64,000 bases of DNA, taken from NCBI RefSeq assembly GCF_000317145.1, contig NC_019697.1, forward strand, positions 3,940,385-4,004,384, written 5' to 3'. The notes beneath the pieces are model-generated. The model saw only the letters and a program-made list of their open reading frames with translations, had not been told where the DNA came from and did no database searches. How positions within the stretch are numbered: position 1 is the first letter of the stretch; each line of letters starts with the position of its first letter. This DNA comes from Chamaesiphon minutus PCC 6605. GTDB lineage: Bacteria; Cyanobacteriota; Cyanobacteriia; Cyanobacteriales; Chamaesiphonaceae. A program made the translations under genes and the position numbers. Positions 29,443 to 39,125 of the stretch are shown piece after piece.

Positions 29443-29943
29443 TTAAAGATCTCGCATCATCGAAATCGATCGAGGTTGATAGCCTAATTGCTGATATAAA
29501 TCTAGTGCGGGTTGATTATTGGTAAATACTTGCAGCCCGATTTGAGTATAGCCTTCGGCTTTAGCCCAAGTTTGGGCGTGTTCTAATAGAGCGCGCCCGA
29601 TGCCTTGGCGACGATAGGTAGGATTGACATACACCAGAAAAATATTCGGATGGCGAATACCACTAACCTGATCGATAGCCAATCCCAGCCACAAACAGGC
29701 AATCTTCACAGAACCATGTGGCGCGGGCGTAGTCACAAACCACAATGGTGTTTGACTATTGAAATATCGCTCTACTGTAGATTGTAAATGCTGATAATCT
29801 TGCTGCTGGGGGTACAACTCTCTGTAAGTAGTTTGGAGAAATTCTAACAGGGTTGCCATATCGCGAGCATAGCTTCTCCCGTTGAGCATTGGCTCGCTGG
29901 CGATTAACTTGTACTCAGTCAGGTGAGGGGGTAAATCCGGCAT
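29443..29943 (-). CDS. GNAT-family N-acetyltransferase
   Basis: A 166-residue protein from MPDLPPHLTEYKLI; a start at 29994 would add 17 residues. The acetyl-CoA binding motif A is VNPTYRRQGIGRALLEHAQTW. The closing strand/helix is LQVFTNNQPALDLYQQLGYQ, both typical of GNAT enzymes. The N-terminal half carries ATLLEFLQTTYRELYPQQQD, which may form the acceptor side. The substrate is unknown. It converges on the processing protease gene. Confidence 0.85.
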   Translation of the reverse strand: MPDLPPHLTEYKLIASEPMLNGRSYARDMATLLEFLQTTYRELYPQQQDYQHLQSTVERYFNSQTPLWFVTTPAPHGSVKIACLWLGLAIDQVSGIRHPNIFLVYVNPTYRRQGIGRALLEHAQTWAKAEGYTQIGLQVFTNNQPALDLYQQLGYQPRSISMMRDL

Positions 29944-30937
29944 TATGCGGGTATGTGGATGTCCGATTGCAGCATTTAGCTGCTGGTTTGGCAAACAATG
30001 TAGGGTGTTTAACTCGATTCGAGCGACTGCAATTCTAGATTAGGAAGATAATTGACACCGACATAGTCGAGCGAGCGAGCGAAGGCTAGATTGGCGGTTG
30101 CGCTCTTGCCAGCGCATTGCCGATCCGGCAAGCTCGATCGGCAAATTGCCAAGGCTATTTGTTTACCTTAACATAGAGCGATCTCGGTTAGATAATTCAA
30201 GTGCAAGTTAGTAATCCGGATGGTGTTAACCGATCTTACCAAGCTACTACAATTTTATTTAATGGAGGTTTATTCCTTCTAAAAAACTTTGCTAGCTCCT
30301 AACTACTCGATCCCCAAAATAATTTAATTTAAATCTATTTTTGGATCTCATTTCGATCGAATACTGTGATAAGTTGGGTATGCTAAATCATAACTCTACC
30401 TTTTCTGCCTACTGGAATAGCAATATAATATAGTACTTCCGATCTCTGGCTTAGTCCCCGCACAGATTTTAGCATCTGAGCCAGCATGTAATACTCTGAG
30501 TCAGCATGTAATACTTCACGTTTCTTGTCAGTAGCAAAGCATAGGCAATTCGGCAAAGCTGACGCTCGGTGTTGGCGAAACCCCACTCCTGACAAAGTAA
30601 TGCGCACGACTTAGTTCGATTTTTCAGCCTCAAGCTTCGATAAGTATAAATACTTGTTCGCGGAGCGTCTCCAAGGGAGAATCGCGTCGCGATTGCCGGA
30701 ATGACATGTGGCTAAATGGTAGTCAATATTACCAAAATAAATTTCACGCTCGGATGAAACTTATTTAGCCAAAATCATTCATTGTTCCTAAGTGAATAAT
30801 TAAGCAATCCGATCTCGATAAAATTGCTACGCTGTTTTCTCGCAGTCTGAAAATTTTGGCTCTCTTCGCTGAAATTTTAACTGTGATGGTTTTGTCTGGA
30901 ATTAATTATCCCATCTTGAATATTGACTTGGTAGAAA
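29944..30937. other. Long non-coding stretch, 994 bp
   Basis: No convincing gene. Visible items: GC-rich short palindromes around 30095-30150 (TTGCCGAT / ATCGGCAA arms), a short direct duplication of CAGCATGTAATACT at about 30482 and 30503, and a palindrome cluster at 30658-30700 (GGAGCGTCTCC, AATCGCGTCGCGATT). A 74-codon minus-strand frame (30383-30607) has no signs of coding. It probably contains degraded sequence. Confidence 0.5.
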
Positions 30938-31921
30938 ATGCTCACCCTCGCTCCAGAATTTAGCTATCCCACGCTACAACACCCCGATCGCCATGTTTGG
31001 GACTTTTGGTATCATTACGATGCAGATACAGAGATTTTTCATCTCTTTTATTTAAATGCCGATCGATCGTTAGTCGCAACCGACAAGCATCATTTCAGCT
31101 CTCAAGTAGGTTACGCAACTACCAAGGATTTTTTGACGATCGATTGGGCGAGCGATCGGGTATTGGGTGCAGATCCGCATGGGTGGGACGATACATCGAT
31201 TTGGAGTGGGGATATCATCAAAATTGACGGTGGGTATTTGATGTTTTATACATCCAGAAATCAAGCCACAGATGATGGGATGACTCAAAATATTGGTGTC
31301 GCCTTTACTCATCACATTCAGAGTTTCGATCGGTGGTTTCGGATTCCAAGTATTCGGATTAAACCCGATGCTCCATACGAATTGCACCACGTACCAGAAG
31401 ATCTGACAATTCATGCTTGGCGCGATCCATTTTTATTCCGCCATGAAGAACAGATTTATATGTTGCTATCGGCGAAAGATCCGGATCGAGCATTAGGTAA
31501 AAAAGGTGCTGTCGCCCTGCTCAAAGCTAAAAATAATAACTTTGAAGATTGGGAATACCTACCAGCGATCTGTCACCCTGGCTTTTATGCTGAGATGGAA
31601 GTGCCTCAGCTATATAAATCGGCAGCGGATGAGTATACATTGGTCTACAGTACTTGGGCTAAGTATGATTTTGCGCCGACAACTCAACAAAGTGGTGGCT
31701 TGCAGGGTCTTTCCTCCTCATCCTTATTTAACTTCCCCTCAGTAGCTCCTAAAGTGTTTTTACCAGAAACCGCCAACCTATATGCTTGTAGAATTATTCC
31801 CGAACTAGACGGGGAAATTGTCGGCTTCGACATTACTACTGGCGGCATCCGGCGCAGTGGCGTGCGGACTGGCTTGCAGCATGTCGATCGGGACTTTAGT
31901 GGTTACTCGATCGAGATGTAA
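30938..31921 (+). CDS. GH32/GH-J-like beta-propeller glycosidase
   Basis: A 327-residue protein with the sequence marks of the five-bladed propeller glycosidases (GH32/68 and relatives): WDFWYHYDADTEIFHLFYL at the start, the WRDPFLF motif (about residues 160-166, the Arg-Asp-Pro signature) and EMEVPQLY (about 219-226) holding the probable acid/base Glu. Family members hydrolyse or transfer fructosyl residues, including sucrose, though related propellers act on other sugars. No signal peptide is present, so it would act in the cytoplasm. It has no sugar-metabolism partner next to it except the convergent aldolase. Confidence 0.75.
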   Translation: MLTLAPEFSYPTLQHPDRHVWDFWYHYDADTEIFHLFYLNADRSLVATDKHHFSSQVGYATTKDFLTIDWASDRVLGADPHGWDDTSIWSGDIIKIDGGYLMFYTSRNQATDDGMTQNIGVAFTHHIQSFDRWFRIPSIRIKPDAPYELHHVPEDLTIHAWRDPFLFRHEEQIYMLLSAKDPDRALGKKGAVALLKAKNNNFEDWEYLPAICHPGFYAEMEVPQLYKSAADEYTLVYSTWAKYDFAPTTQQSGGLQGLSSSSLFNFPSVAPKVFLPETANLYACRIIPELDGEIVGFDITTGGIRRSGVRTGLQHVDRDFSGYSIEM

Positions 31922-31992
31922 AGGGTAGAGGATAGTAAATAGTGGACGCAAGTGTCCTGTCGTTCTTAGTTACCACATCCACCCATATACCC

Positions 31993-33033
31993 TTACACCA
32001 TCGACATCTCGCGCTCCATCTCTGGCATATATTGCCCCATGCTGGCGGCGGCGTTAAGTTTGGCTCGTTGATAGAGCCGCCGTTGGGCTTCGGGAATATT
32101 GGCGTCATCGCCGTGCCAGTGGTCGAGGGCGGGTTGTTGGATGGCGCGGGCATAGGAAAAGGTCACTGCCCAAGGGCACTCAGAGCCATACTGAGTATGA
32201 ATGGCATTTAGATGTGCTGTGGCACGTTCGTTGCTTTGTCCGCCAGAGAGAAAGGCAATCCCAGGCACGGAGGTAGGAACATTATCTCGCAGACAGCGCA
32301 CCGTCATTTGGGCGACTAGATCGACAGACGCTTGTTCCGAACAGCTTTCGCCCGATAGCACCATACTGGGTTTGAGAATCATTTTGTCCAATTCCACCCG
32401 ATTCAAGCGCAATTGTGCGAACACGACTTGGAGAGTGCGATCGGTCACTTCGTAACAACGTTCGATCGAGTGGTCGCCATCAATGAGCACTTCAGGTTCG
32501 ACGATCGGAACTAAGCCACCTTCTTGACAAAGTGCGGCATATCGTGCTAATGCGTGCGCGTTAACTATTAGACAAGTATCGCTAGGAATACTGGCATCAA
32601 TGGCGATGACAGCGCGCCACTTGGCAAAACGGGCACCCATTTGATAGTATTCGGCAATGCGTTCTCGCAAGCCGTCTAAACCTTCGGTGACTTTTTCGCC
32701 GGGACAGCCAGGAAGATCTTTGGCTCCGAGATCGAGTTTGATTCCAGGAATCATGCCAGCGGCTTCGAGCATTTTGACCAGGGGAACGCCAGCTTGAGAT
32801 GATTGTCGGATCGTCTCATCATACAAAATTGCCCCGCTGATATAATCGGCTAAATTTGGCGTGCCAATAATTAGTTCCCGATAGGTGCGGCGACGTTCGA
32901 TTGTCACTGGAATGCCGAGTTTCTCGAACCTTTTGGCGCAGGTACCATTGCTTTCATCCATGGCTAACAGACCTTTACCCGGTGCGACCATGGCGCGCGC
33001 GGTAGCGATTAATTCTCGATCGTATGTACCCAT
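31993..33033 (-). CDS. Class I fructose-bisphosphate aldolase
   Basis: A 346-residue plant/animal-type class I aldolase. GKGLLAMDESNGTCAKRFE near the N-terminus, AIDASIPSDTCLIVNAHALA, VPIVEPEVLIDGD and the Schiff-base lysine segment KMILKPSMVL are characteristic. It cleaves fructose 1,6-bisphosphate, working in glycolysis and the Calvin cycle alongside the class II enzyme usually dominant in cyanobacteria. Length is typical. It overlaps no neighbour and is convergent with the GH32-like gene. Confidence 0.94.
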   Translation of the reverse strand: MGTYDRELIATARAMVAPGKGLLAMDESNGTCAKRFEKLGIPVTIERRRTYRELIIGTPNLADYISGAILYDETIRQSSQAGVPLVKMLEAAGMIPGIKLDLGAKDLPGCPGEKVTEGLDGLRERIAEYYQMGARFAKWRAVIAIDASIPSDTCLIVNAHALARYAALCQEGGLVPIVEPEVLIDGDHSIERCYEVTDRTLQVVFAQLRLNRVELDKMILKPSMVLSGESCSEQASVDLVAQMTVRCLRDNVPTSVPGIAFLSGGQSNERATAHLNAIHTQYGSECPWAVTFSYARAIQQPALDHWHGDDANIPEAQRRLYQRAKLNAAASMGQYMPEMEREMSMV

Positions 33034-33332
33034 AGGTCGATCCTCATGACAAACGGCGATAGTAATAGTCTAATAATTTCGCGCTGAAAATGGGATGGCT
33101 CGATCGGTGGTTGACAAATGCGTCATTTAGTTTTTGGATCGATCGTGACGATACCTACGAAGAATCCATGCGGATGATAAACTAAGTTATTCTAAAATTG
33201 GATCTCGTCAGCATCGCCTTTCCCGTGCCGATCGAGACTTTACTGGTTGCCACTACCACTCCACTCGCATTTAGACTTCGCAGGCATCCTTTTAGGGAAA
33301 GATAATTCTCAATTCTCAATTAACTTTGACCT

Positions 33333-33758
33333 GTGAACGCCGCTCAACAAGCTACCGATATCACCCTTACCAGTAAAATCGCCTCTGCCGTCAGTCTGTT
33401 TCGGAGTGAGTTTCCCGATGCCAAGGTAGATCTAAAACCATGGGCTGAGGATATCGATACTCAAGAGTTAGTCGATCCAGATTCGATCGATTTTAGCTTT
33501 CATTTTCCCGGTTGGAGTCGGCGGTGGCAAAGTCGGAGTATTTTAGTCCAGATTCGGTTTAACGACGATCGCCAGCAAGTGGATTCTACCCGTAATTTTA
33601 TCGGGTTAGAAATTGCTGGATTCGATTATCGTGGCAAACAATGGCGATTATCGACTGTCAGCGATTGGCAATTTGAAGGCGAGATTCAACCACAACCAGA
33701 AATAGCGGACAAATTAAAACAATTTTGTCGGCAAATTTTTGAGCTATTTAGCTTGTAA
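33333..33758 (+). CDS. Conserved-looking hypothetical protein
   Basis: A 141-residue soluble protein starting with GTG. The composition is ordinary and it is rich in acidic and aromatic residues (WAEDIDTQELVDPDSIDF, FPGWSRRWQ, WRLSTVSDWQFEGE). It has no signal, membrane helix or motif that I can name. Codon use looks like its neighbours, so it is likely a real gene. Function unknown. Confidence 0.65.
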   Translation: MNAAQQATDITLTSKIASAVSLFRSEFPDAKVDLKPWAEDIDTQELVDPDSIDFSFHFPGWSRRWQSRSILVQIRFNDDRQQVDSTRNFIGLEIAGFDYRGKQWRLSTVSDWQFEGEIQPQPEIADKLKQFCRQIFELFSL

Positions 33759-34228
33759 ATATACATCGCGATTCATGGTGACTGGATTTGAGCCGATCGA
33801 TCCCGAAATATATCTATCTGAACTTTGCTATGGTTGATTGCGATCGTGGGGATTGCGATCGCGATTTCCGTCAAAATTGCCATCCCGATCGGTCGAGTCG
33901 GCGCGCGATTCAGTATTATCGATCTTTCCAAATACAGAAATCGTGGTTCGAGTGATTTTTTTGATGAATTTACTATCGCGAAAGTTTCTTTACAGGAGAC
34001 TTTTTTCGTGCTAGCGATTGTAGAGCGTGCAGATCGATCGCGATCTTGGCTGGATTCTGGCTGCATTCGCACGCCAGAAGCTAGATTGAGGCAGTCGAAG
34101 ATTGACTGCCTTGAAGATTATAAAAAAAATATAAATTTGGGCTATATCTTGATATACTGAACGAATTCTGGCTTCAAGTTAAATTTGTCAATTTCAACTT
34201 TTACCCCGTACTAATTTTCACTGCATCT
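33759..34228. other. Intergenic region, 470 bp
   Basis: Contains CGATCG-rich sequence and a hairpin at 34089-34111 (AGGCAGTC / GACTGCCT, 7-nt loop) followed by an A/T-rich stretch. A 111-codon plus-strand frame (33825-34160, TTG start) crosses this hairpin and is not accepted as a gene. Confidence 0.45.
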
Positions 34229-35359
34229 ATGCGTATAAACAAATCTCTGAGATTTTTAATGATTGCGGGTACCTTTTTAGGTGCTGACACTACACTTGCA
34301 CGGAATTCGGATTCAACCGTACAAGATTTAGTAACAAACAACACATTAAAAACTCAATTATTGGGTACAAATCGGATTGATAATCCCAATCCGGCAGATA
34401 TTCTAGCTCCGCAAACAGAACAGGATATTAGCAAAAATACTGAGGCAAATAGCTTTTCTAGCGATCGCGTCAACGCTGTCGCTACTGCTGCTGGAGCTAC
34501 TAGCTCGACGACTGCCTCTCAATCGCAAGCTGCTGACTTAGCAATCGATGACGATACTAGTGAAGCTGCTGCCAAACATTTCGCCCAGAGAGAGGCATCT
34601 GGTACTCAGCAAAAGTCAACCAGTGTTTTTGCTAGCGATGTATCGAATCTCGGACAGCATAATTGGATTAGTTCGGTACCAACTGACGCACCAATAGAAG
34701 CTTCAGTCGTAATTCCCGTGCCACCACCACGCACCCAAATAATTAAGGTCCAACCTGTAACGCGCTTACCTCGCGTCATCAAATCGAACTACATCCCCAG
34801 TGTTAGTAAGATACCCACAATCCGCCCCACAAGCACTCAGACAACATTCTACCCGCCAACAGCCTATGTCAATAATGGTGAAACCGAAGCACCCACAGAA
34901 TTAATCTATCCATTAATGAATCCCGCGCGGACTACTTCTCGCTTTGGCTGGCGGACGCATCCTCTGACTGGAACTCGTCGTTTTCATTCGGGAATTGATA
35001 TTGGCGCGCCATCTGGTACGCCAGTAGTTGCAACCGCCACGGGTACAGTGGTCTCAGCAGGTTGGAATGGTGGCTATGGTAAAGCGATCGTCATTCAGCA
35101 TAACGACACCTTGCAGACTCTGTACGGTCATCTTTCCGAGATTGCCGTCCAACCAGGACAACAAATTATTCAAGGTACGGTCATCGGTTTAGTCGGCAGT
35201 ACTGGTAACTCTACTGGGCCGCACTTACATTTTGAAACCCGTACTCCTGGTGCTAATGGTTGGGTAGCTGTAGATCCCACTCAAGATATTCAGTATGCTA
35301 TCGACAATCTGCGTCGATCGATGCCATATGCTGGCAAAGATACCCGACAAGGGCTTTAG
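34229..35359 (+). CDS. Exported LytM/M23 peptidase
   Basis: A 376-residue protein with an N-terminal signal-like helix (LRFLMIAGTFLGADTTLA), a long Ala/Ser/Thr/Gln-rich disordered region and a C-terminal M23 domain. The zinc motif is visible as RRFHSGIDIGAPSGTPV (H..D) and GPHLHFETR (HxH). FGWRTHPLTGT and YGHLSEIAVQPGQ are standard. M23 enzymes cut peptidoglycan cross-links, and some are regulators of amidases; all metal ligands are present here. The stop codon (ctt TAG) lies in the first unit of a TTTAGGC repeat. Confidence 0.9.
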   Translation: MRINKSLRFLMIAGTFLGADTTLARNSDSTVQDLVTNNTLKTQLLGTNRIDNPNPADILAPQTEQDISKNTEANSFSSDRVNAVATAAGATSSTTASQSQAADLAIDDDTSEAAAKHFAQREASGTQQKSTSVFASDVSNLGQHNWISSVPTDAPIEASVVIPVPPPRTQIIKVQPVTRLPRVIKSNYIPSVSKIPTIRPTSTQTTFYPPTAYVNNGETEAPTELIYPLMNPARTTSRFGWRTHPLTGTRRFHSGIDIGAPSGTPVVATATGTVVSAGWNGGYGKAIVIQHNDTLQTLYGHLSEIAVQPGQQIIQGTVIGLVGSTGNSTGPHLHFETRTPGANGWVAVDPTQDIQYAIDNLRRSMPYAGKDTRQGL

Positions 35360-35386
35360 GTTGTGGGTTTTAGGCTTTAGGCTTTG
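35351..35386. repeat. TTTAGGC-family run at the end of the M23 gene
   Basis: Three to four TTTAGGC-type units with two degenerate ones. The first supplies the stop codon of the upstream gene. Confidence 0.7.
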
Positions 35387-35455
35387 GGTAAATGCACATC
35401 TACTATGTTCGCGAAATGCTAGAATAGTAGGCTCGTGAATACCTTTTCCATAGTT

Positions 35456-36328
35456 ATGACAGTTAAGCCAGAATGGTTGCGTGTAAAAGCACCGCAGTGG
35501 GAACGAGTAGGTAATGTCAAAGAGATCCTTCGTGACTTACAACTCAACACTGTATGTGAAGAAGCCTCTTGCCCGAATATTGGTGAGTGCTTTAGTGCGG
35601 GAACGGCGACATTTCTGATTATGGGGCCAGCATGTACTCGTGCTTGTCCTTACTGTGATATCGATTTTGAGAAAAAACCTCAAGCATTAGATCCGACCGA
35701 ACCATTGCGGTTAGCAGAAGCTGTCAAACGGCTCAATCTCAAGCATGTCGTAATCACATCGGTGAATCGAGATGACTTAGCAGACGGGGGTGCGGGTCAA
35801 TTTGAATCCTGTATTCAGGCTGTACGCGCCCTTTCACCCCACACGACGATCGAAGTACTCATTCCAGACCTCTGCGCCAATTGGCAAGCCTTAGAGACGA
35901 TTTTAGACGCCGCTCCAGAAGTCCTCAATCACAACACCGAAACCATTCCCCGCTTGTATCGCCGGGTCAGACCCCAGGGCGATTATCAACGCTCCTTAGA
36001 AGTTTTAGCTCGATCGCGAGCGCATCGTCCCAAAGTTTATACTAAATCAGGCATTATGGTCGGTTTGGGCGAAACGGATGAAGAAGTTCGCCAGACCATG
36101 CGAGATTTACGATCGGCAGATTGCGATATCATCACGATCGGGCAATATCTCCAACCCTCAGCCAAACACCTTGGTGTCGCCGAATTTATCACTCCCGCCC
36201 AGTTCGATGCGTGGCGAGTATATGGCGAAGAAATTGGTTTTCTTCAGGTGGTTTCGACACCTTTGACGCGTAGTTCTTATCATGCGGAAGAGGTTCAGAA
36301 GCTGATGGTGAAATACCCACGGGGGTAA
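35456..36328 (+). CDS. lipA: Lipoyl synthase LipA
   Basis: A 290-residue radical-SAM enzyme from [13 protein letters not shown]; a GTG at 35435 would add seven residues. The auxiliary cluster motif [12 protein letters not shown] and the radical-SAM motif CTRACPYC are both intact, as is the C-terminal TRSSYHAEE with the serine ligand. It inserts sulfur at C6 and C8 of octanoyl groups on pyruvate dehydrogenase E2 and glycine cleavage H proteins. Many cyanobacteria carry two LipA paralogues; which type this is was not resolved. Confidence 0.95.
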   Translation: MTVKPEWLRVKAPQWERVGNVKEILRDLQLNTVCEEASCPNIGECFSAGTATFLIMGPACTRACPYCDIDFEKKPQALDPTEPLRLAEAVKRLNLKHVVITSVNRDDLADGGAGQFESCIQAVRALSPHTTIEVLIPDLCANWQALETILDAAPEVLNHNTETIPRLYRRVRPQGDYQRSLEVLARSRAHRPKVYTKSGIMVGLGETDEEVRQTMRDLRSADCDIITIGQYLQPSAKHLGVAEFITPAQFDAWRVYGEEIGFLQVVSTPLTRSSYHAEEVQKLMVKYPRG

Positions 36329-36360
36329 TTAATAATCGATCGGTTTTAATGTTAATTGCA

Positions 36361-36480
36361 GCTCTATTTTTAGTCCGCCTACGCGGACTCTTCAACAGTA
36401 GCAGCGGTTTGCGGATGCAATCACGCGGAGGTTCCCGACCCATGTTTTGCACCAAGCAAGTGCGACAAGACATAACCGCT
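36361..36480. repeat. Palindrome cluster between lipA and gpsA
   Basis: Contains AGTCCGC-ctac-GCGGACT (36374-36391), a TGCGGATGCAATC block and CACGCGGAGG. The first hairpin recurs with a different loop at 59173-59190, followed in both places by a related CAACAxTAGCxGCGGTTT stretch. Confidence 0.6.
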
Positions 36481-36531
36481 GTCTAATTGTCTAGCCGAAC
36501 CGTATTGGAACGACTCTCCACTCACCACTCT

Positions 36532-37443
36532 ATGAACGATCGAATTATAATTATCGGTGCAGGTGCATGGGGTGATGCCTTAAGTAAATTGACGCAAATT
36601 AATGGTTGCGAGCCGATAATTTGGTCGCGGAGTTGTGGGCGAGTATTAGCAGAAATGGTAACAGATTGCGTGGCGATTATTTCGGCAGTTTCGATGTCGG
36701 GAGTACCTGCAATTATCGAGCGATTGCGTGACTCGATCGCACCACATCAAATTATCGTCACGGCAACTAAAGGTTTAGACGCGCGCACTAATTTGACACC
36801 CGCCCAACTTTGGCATCAAGCTTTTCCAAATAATCCGATCGTAGTCTTATCGGGGCCAAATTTATCTCTAGAAATTCAACAAGGATTGCCTGCGGCAACA
36901 GTCGTTGCTAGTCAGAGTGCTGATGCAGCCAATACCATTCAAGAGATATTTTCTTCGCCTAAATTTAGAGTTTATACTAATGACGATCCGATCGGCGTAG
37001 AACTAGGCGGTACGATCAAAAATGTCATCGCGATCGCAGCGGGAACTTGCGATGGTTTGAAATTAGGTAATAATGCCAAGTCTGCACTATTAACGCGCGG
37101 CTTGGCAGAGATTATTCGGATCGGTCAATATTGGGGTGGTAAAACCGAAACATTTTATGGACTATCGGGTTTGGGCGATCTATTGACGACGTGTAATAGT
37201 CCTTTGAGTCGCAATTATCAGGTTGGTTATGGTTTAGCTCAAGGTCGAACTCTGACTGAAGTTTTAGCCAATCTTCAGGGAACAGCCGAAGGAGTGAATA
37301 CGACTAAAGTATTAATTCAGATTGCCGATCGCAATCAAATTTATATGCCGATTACTGTATTAGTCGATCGATTATTGCAAGGGCAGATTACCGCACCAGA
37401 AGCGATCGTTGCGTTAATGTCCCGCGATCGAAAATCAGAATAG
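36532..37443 (+). CDS. gpsA: Glycerol-3-phosphate dehydrogenase GpsA
   Basis: A 303-residue NAD(P)H-dependent enzyme from MNDRIIIIGAGAWGDAL. The frame opens 15 codons earlier at 36487 within the palindrome cluster and lacks similarity there. The family's GAGAWG loop, VLSGPNLSLEIQQGLP, and the catalytic Lys in GGTIKNVIAIAAG are present, followed by GLGDLLTTC. It makes sn-glycerol 3-phosphate for all glycerolipids. Confidence 0.94.
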   Translation: MNDRIIIIGAGAWGDALSKLTQINGCEPIIWSRSCGRVLAEMVTDCVAIISAVSMSGVPAIIERLRDSIAPHQIIVTATKGLDARTNLTPAQLWHQAFPNNPIVVLSGPNLSLEIQQGLPAATVVASQSADAANTIQEIFSSPKFRVYTNDDPIGVELGGTIKNVIAIAAGTCDGLKLGNNAKSALLTRGLAEIIRIGQYWGGKTETFYGLSGLGDLLTTCNSPLSRNYQVGYGLAQGRTLTEVLANLQGTAEGVNTTKVLIQIADRNQIYMPITVLVDRLLQGQITAPEAIVALMSRDRKSE

Positions 37444-37446
37444 TAA

Positions 37447-37480
37447 GTTAGGCTTTAGGTATTAGGCTTTAGGCTTTAGG
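37447..37480. repeat. TTTAGGC-family run after gpsA
   Basis: About four imperfect TTTAGGC units within 40 bp of the gpsA stop codon. Confidence 0.7.
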
Positions 37481-37534
37481 GATTTGGTTTAACGTAAGGG
37501 ATTGAAAATCTGCTTATTTATAGTTTAAAGTTAA

Positions 37535-38944
37535 ATGATGAATCAGTTTCCAGAAGATTCTGTAAATCTCACAGATACGATCGCCGAGTTTAATACAATT
37601 CAGGCGGAGCGAAATTATCAACAGGCTCAGGATACTTTGCGGCGAATTTTGGTAGAGCTAGATCTGACTCAGCGAGAAAGATTTGGATTGGAGTCAGAAA
37701 TTGCCGAATTAAGCGATATGCTGCGCAAATTAGATCGCGCGGTGTTTCAAGTCGCGGCATTTGGAATGGTAGGACGCGGTAAATCTTCGCTATTAAATGC
37801 TTTAATCGGACAAACAGTTTTTGAGGCTGGTGTGTTGCATGGCGTTACTAAGGAACGCCAGCAGGTAGTTTGGGAAGTTGATAATTGGCAAGATGAATTC
37901 GATTTAGATAAAGATACACCAGCGACGCTCCAAGAAGCGATCGAATTTATCGATACTCCCGGTATCGATGAAGTGGATGGTAACAAGCGACAACTACTTG
38001 CCTATGATATCGCCCGACAAGTAGATTTAATTTTATTTATTATTGCTGGCGATATTACCGAACTCGAACTACAAACACTCTCGCAACTCCGAACTGCGGG
38101 CAAACCGATGTTATTAGTATTTAATAAAGTCGATCTTTTTCCCGATCGCGATAAACTGGCAATATATGCCAAAATCCGCGACGAACGAGTGCGAGAAATT
38201 CTCAGTCCCAGTGAGATTATGCTAGTAGCCGCTGCGCCACAAGTCGTCCGCGCCGAGCCGCGCGCTGATGGTAGTATGGGCGTCAGCTATCATCCTGGTA
38301 CCCCGCAAATCGCCGAACTCAAGTGGCGGATCGTCGAAATTCTCCAACGTGAGGGTAAATCTCTCGCCGCGCTTAATGCTATGCTAGCCGCCGATCGCAT
38401 CCAAAAACAAGTCATCGATCGCAAAATGGATAGTCGCGACGAAGCTGCCAATGATATTATCTGGCAATCGGTGATGACTAAAGCGATCGCGGTTGCCATC
38501 AATCCGATTATCGCGGCGGATTTGATTGGCGGTGCAGCTATCGATATTGCGATGATTATCCGATTATCTAAATTTTACGGCATCTCGATGACTCGATCGG
38601 GTGCGCTGAAACTCCTTCAGAGCATTGCTATGGGCATGGGCGGCATTACAATTAGCGAATCGATCGCTAAATTAGGATTGAGCGGTATTAAGGGCTTAAT
38701 GGGCATTTTTGCCCCCGCTACAGGCGGAATTACGATCGCACCATATACGGCTATCGCCCTCACACAAGCGGGAATTGCTGGAGTCTCTACTTATGCCATC
38801 GGACAAGTTACCAAAACTTACCTCGCAAATGGTGCTTCCTGGGGTGAGGATAGCCCTAAATCCGTCATCGCCCGAATTCTTGCTACCATTGATGAACACT
38901 CGATCGTCGATCGAATTAAACAAGAATTAGGCTTTAGGCTTTAG
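37535..38944 (+). CDS. Era/dynamin-like membrane GTPase with DUF697-like C-terminus
   Basis: A 469-residue GTPase. The G1 loop is AAFGMVGRGKSSLLNAL (about residues 73-89), G3 is FIDTPGIDEVDG, and G4 is LVFNKVDLF. The C-terminal half has several hydrophobic segments (MTKAIAVAINPIIAADLIGG, ITISESIAKLGLSGIKGL and further) resembling the DUF697 module, so membrane association is likely. The last four residues and stop (GFRL, TAG) are encoded by the beginning of a 13-unit TTTAGGC array, so the natural C-terminus may have been altered by repeat growth. Confidence 0.82.
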   Translation: MMNQFPEDSVNLTDTIAEFNTIQAERNYQQAQDTLRRILVELDLTQRERFGLESEIAELSDMLRKLDRAVFQVAAFGMVGRGKSSLLNALIGQTVFEAGVLHGVTKERQQVVWEVDNWQDEFDLDKDTPATLQEAIEFIDTPGIDEVDGNKRQLLAYDIARQVDLILFIIAGDITELELQTLSQLRTAGKPMLLVFNKVDLFPDRDKLAIYAKIRDERVREILSPSEIMLVAAAPQVVRAEPRADGSMGVSYHPGTPQIAELKWRIVEILQREGKSLAALNAMLAADRIQKQVIDRKMDSRDEAANDIIWQSVMTKAIAVAINPIIAADLIGGAAIDIAMIIRLSKFYGISMTRSGALKLLQSIAMGMGGITISESIAKLGLSGIKGLMGIFAPATGGITIAPYTAIALTQAGIAGVSTYAIGQVTKTYLANGASWGEDSPKSVIARILATIDEHSIVDRIKQELGFRL

Positions 38945-39016
38945 GCTTTAGGCTTTAGGCTTTAGGCTTTAGGCTTTAGGCTTTAGGTGTAGGCTTTAGG
39001 CTTTAGGCTTTAGGTT
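38926..39016. repeat. Longest TTTAGGC heptamer array
   Basis: About 13 tandem TTTAGGC units over 91 bp, with one variant unit (GTGTAGG). The array starts inside the GTPase coding region and encodes its last codons. It ends in a C/T-rich tract leading to the SRPBCC gene. Confidence 0.9.
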
Positions 39017-39125
39017 TTGAAATAACTGCGTTCTTTTCTCCCAGTCTCCCCCTCTCCCCCTCTGTCTTGTCTTGACGCACACAACCGGGAGGGAGCCGAT
39101 CCCCCTCTCCCCGTCCCCATAATCA

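Noticed and set aside
30383-30607. 74-codon minus-strand frame in the long gene-free region
   Set aside because: No ribosome-binding site, includes a direct duplication of CAGCATGTAATACT, and no recognisable domain.
33825-34160. 111-codon frame with a hydrophobic start
   Set aside because: TTG start, CGATCG-repeat-driven hydrophobic stretch, crosses a terminator-like hairpin at 34089-34111, and codon use is poor.
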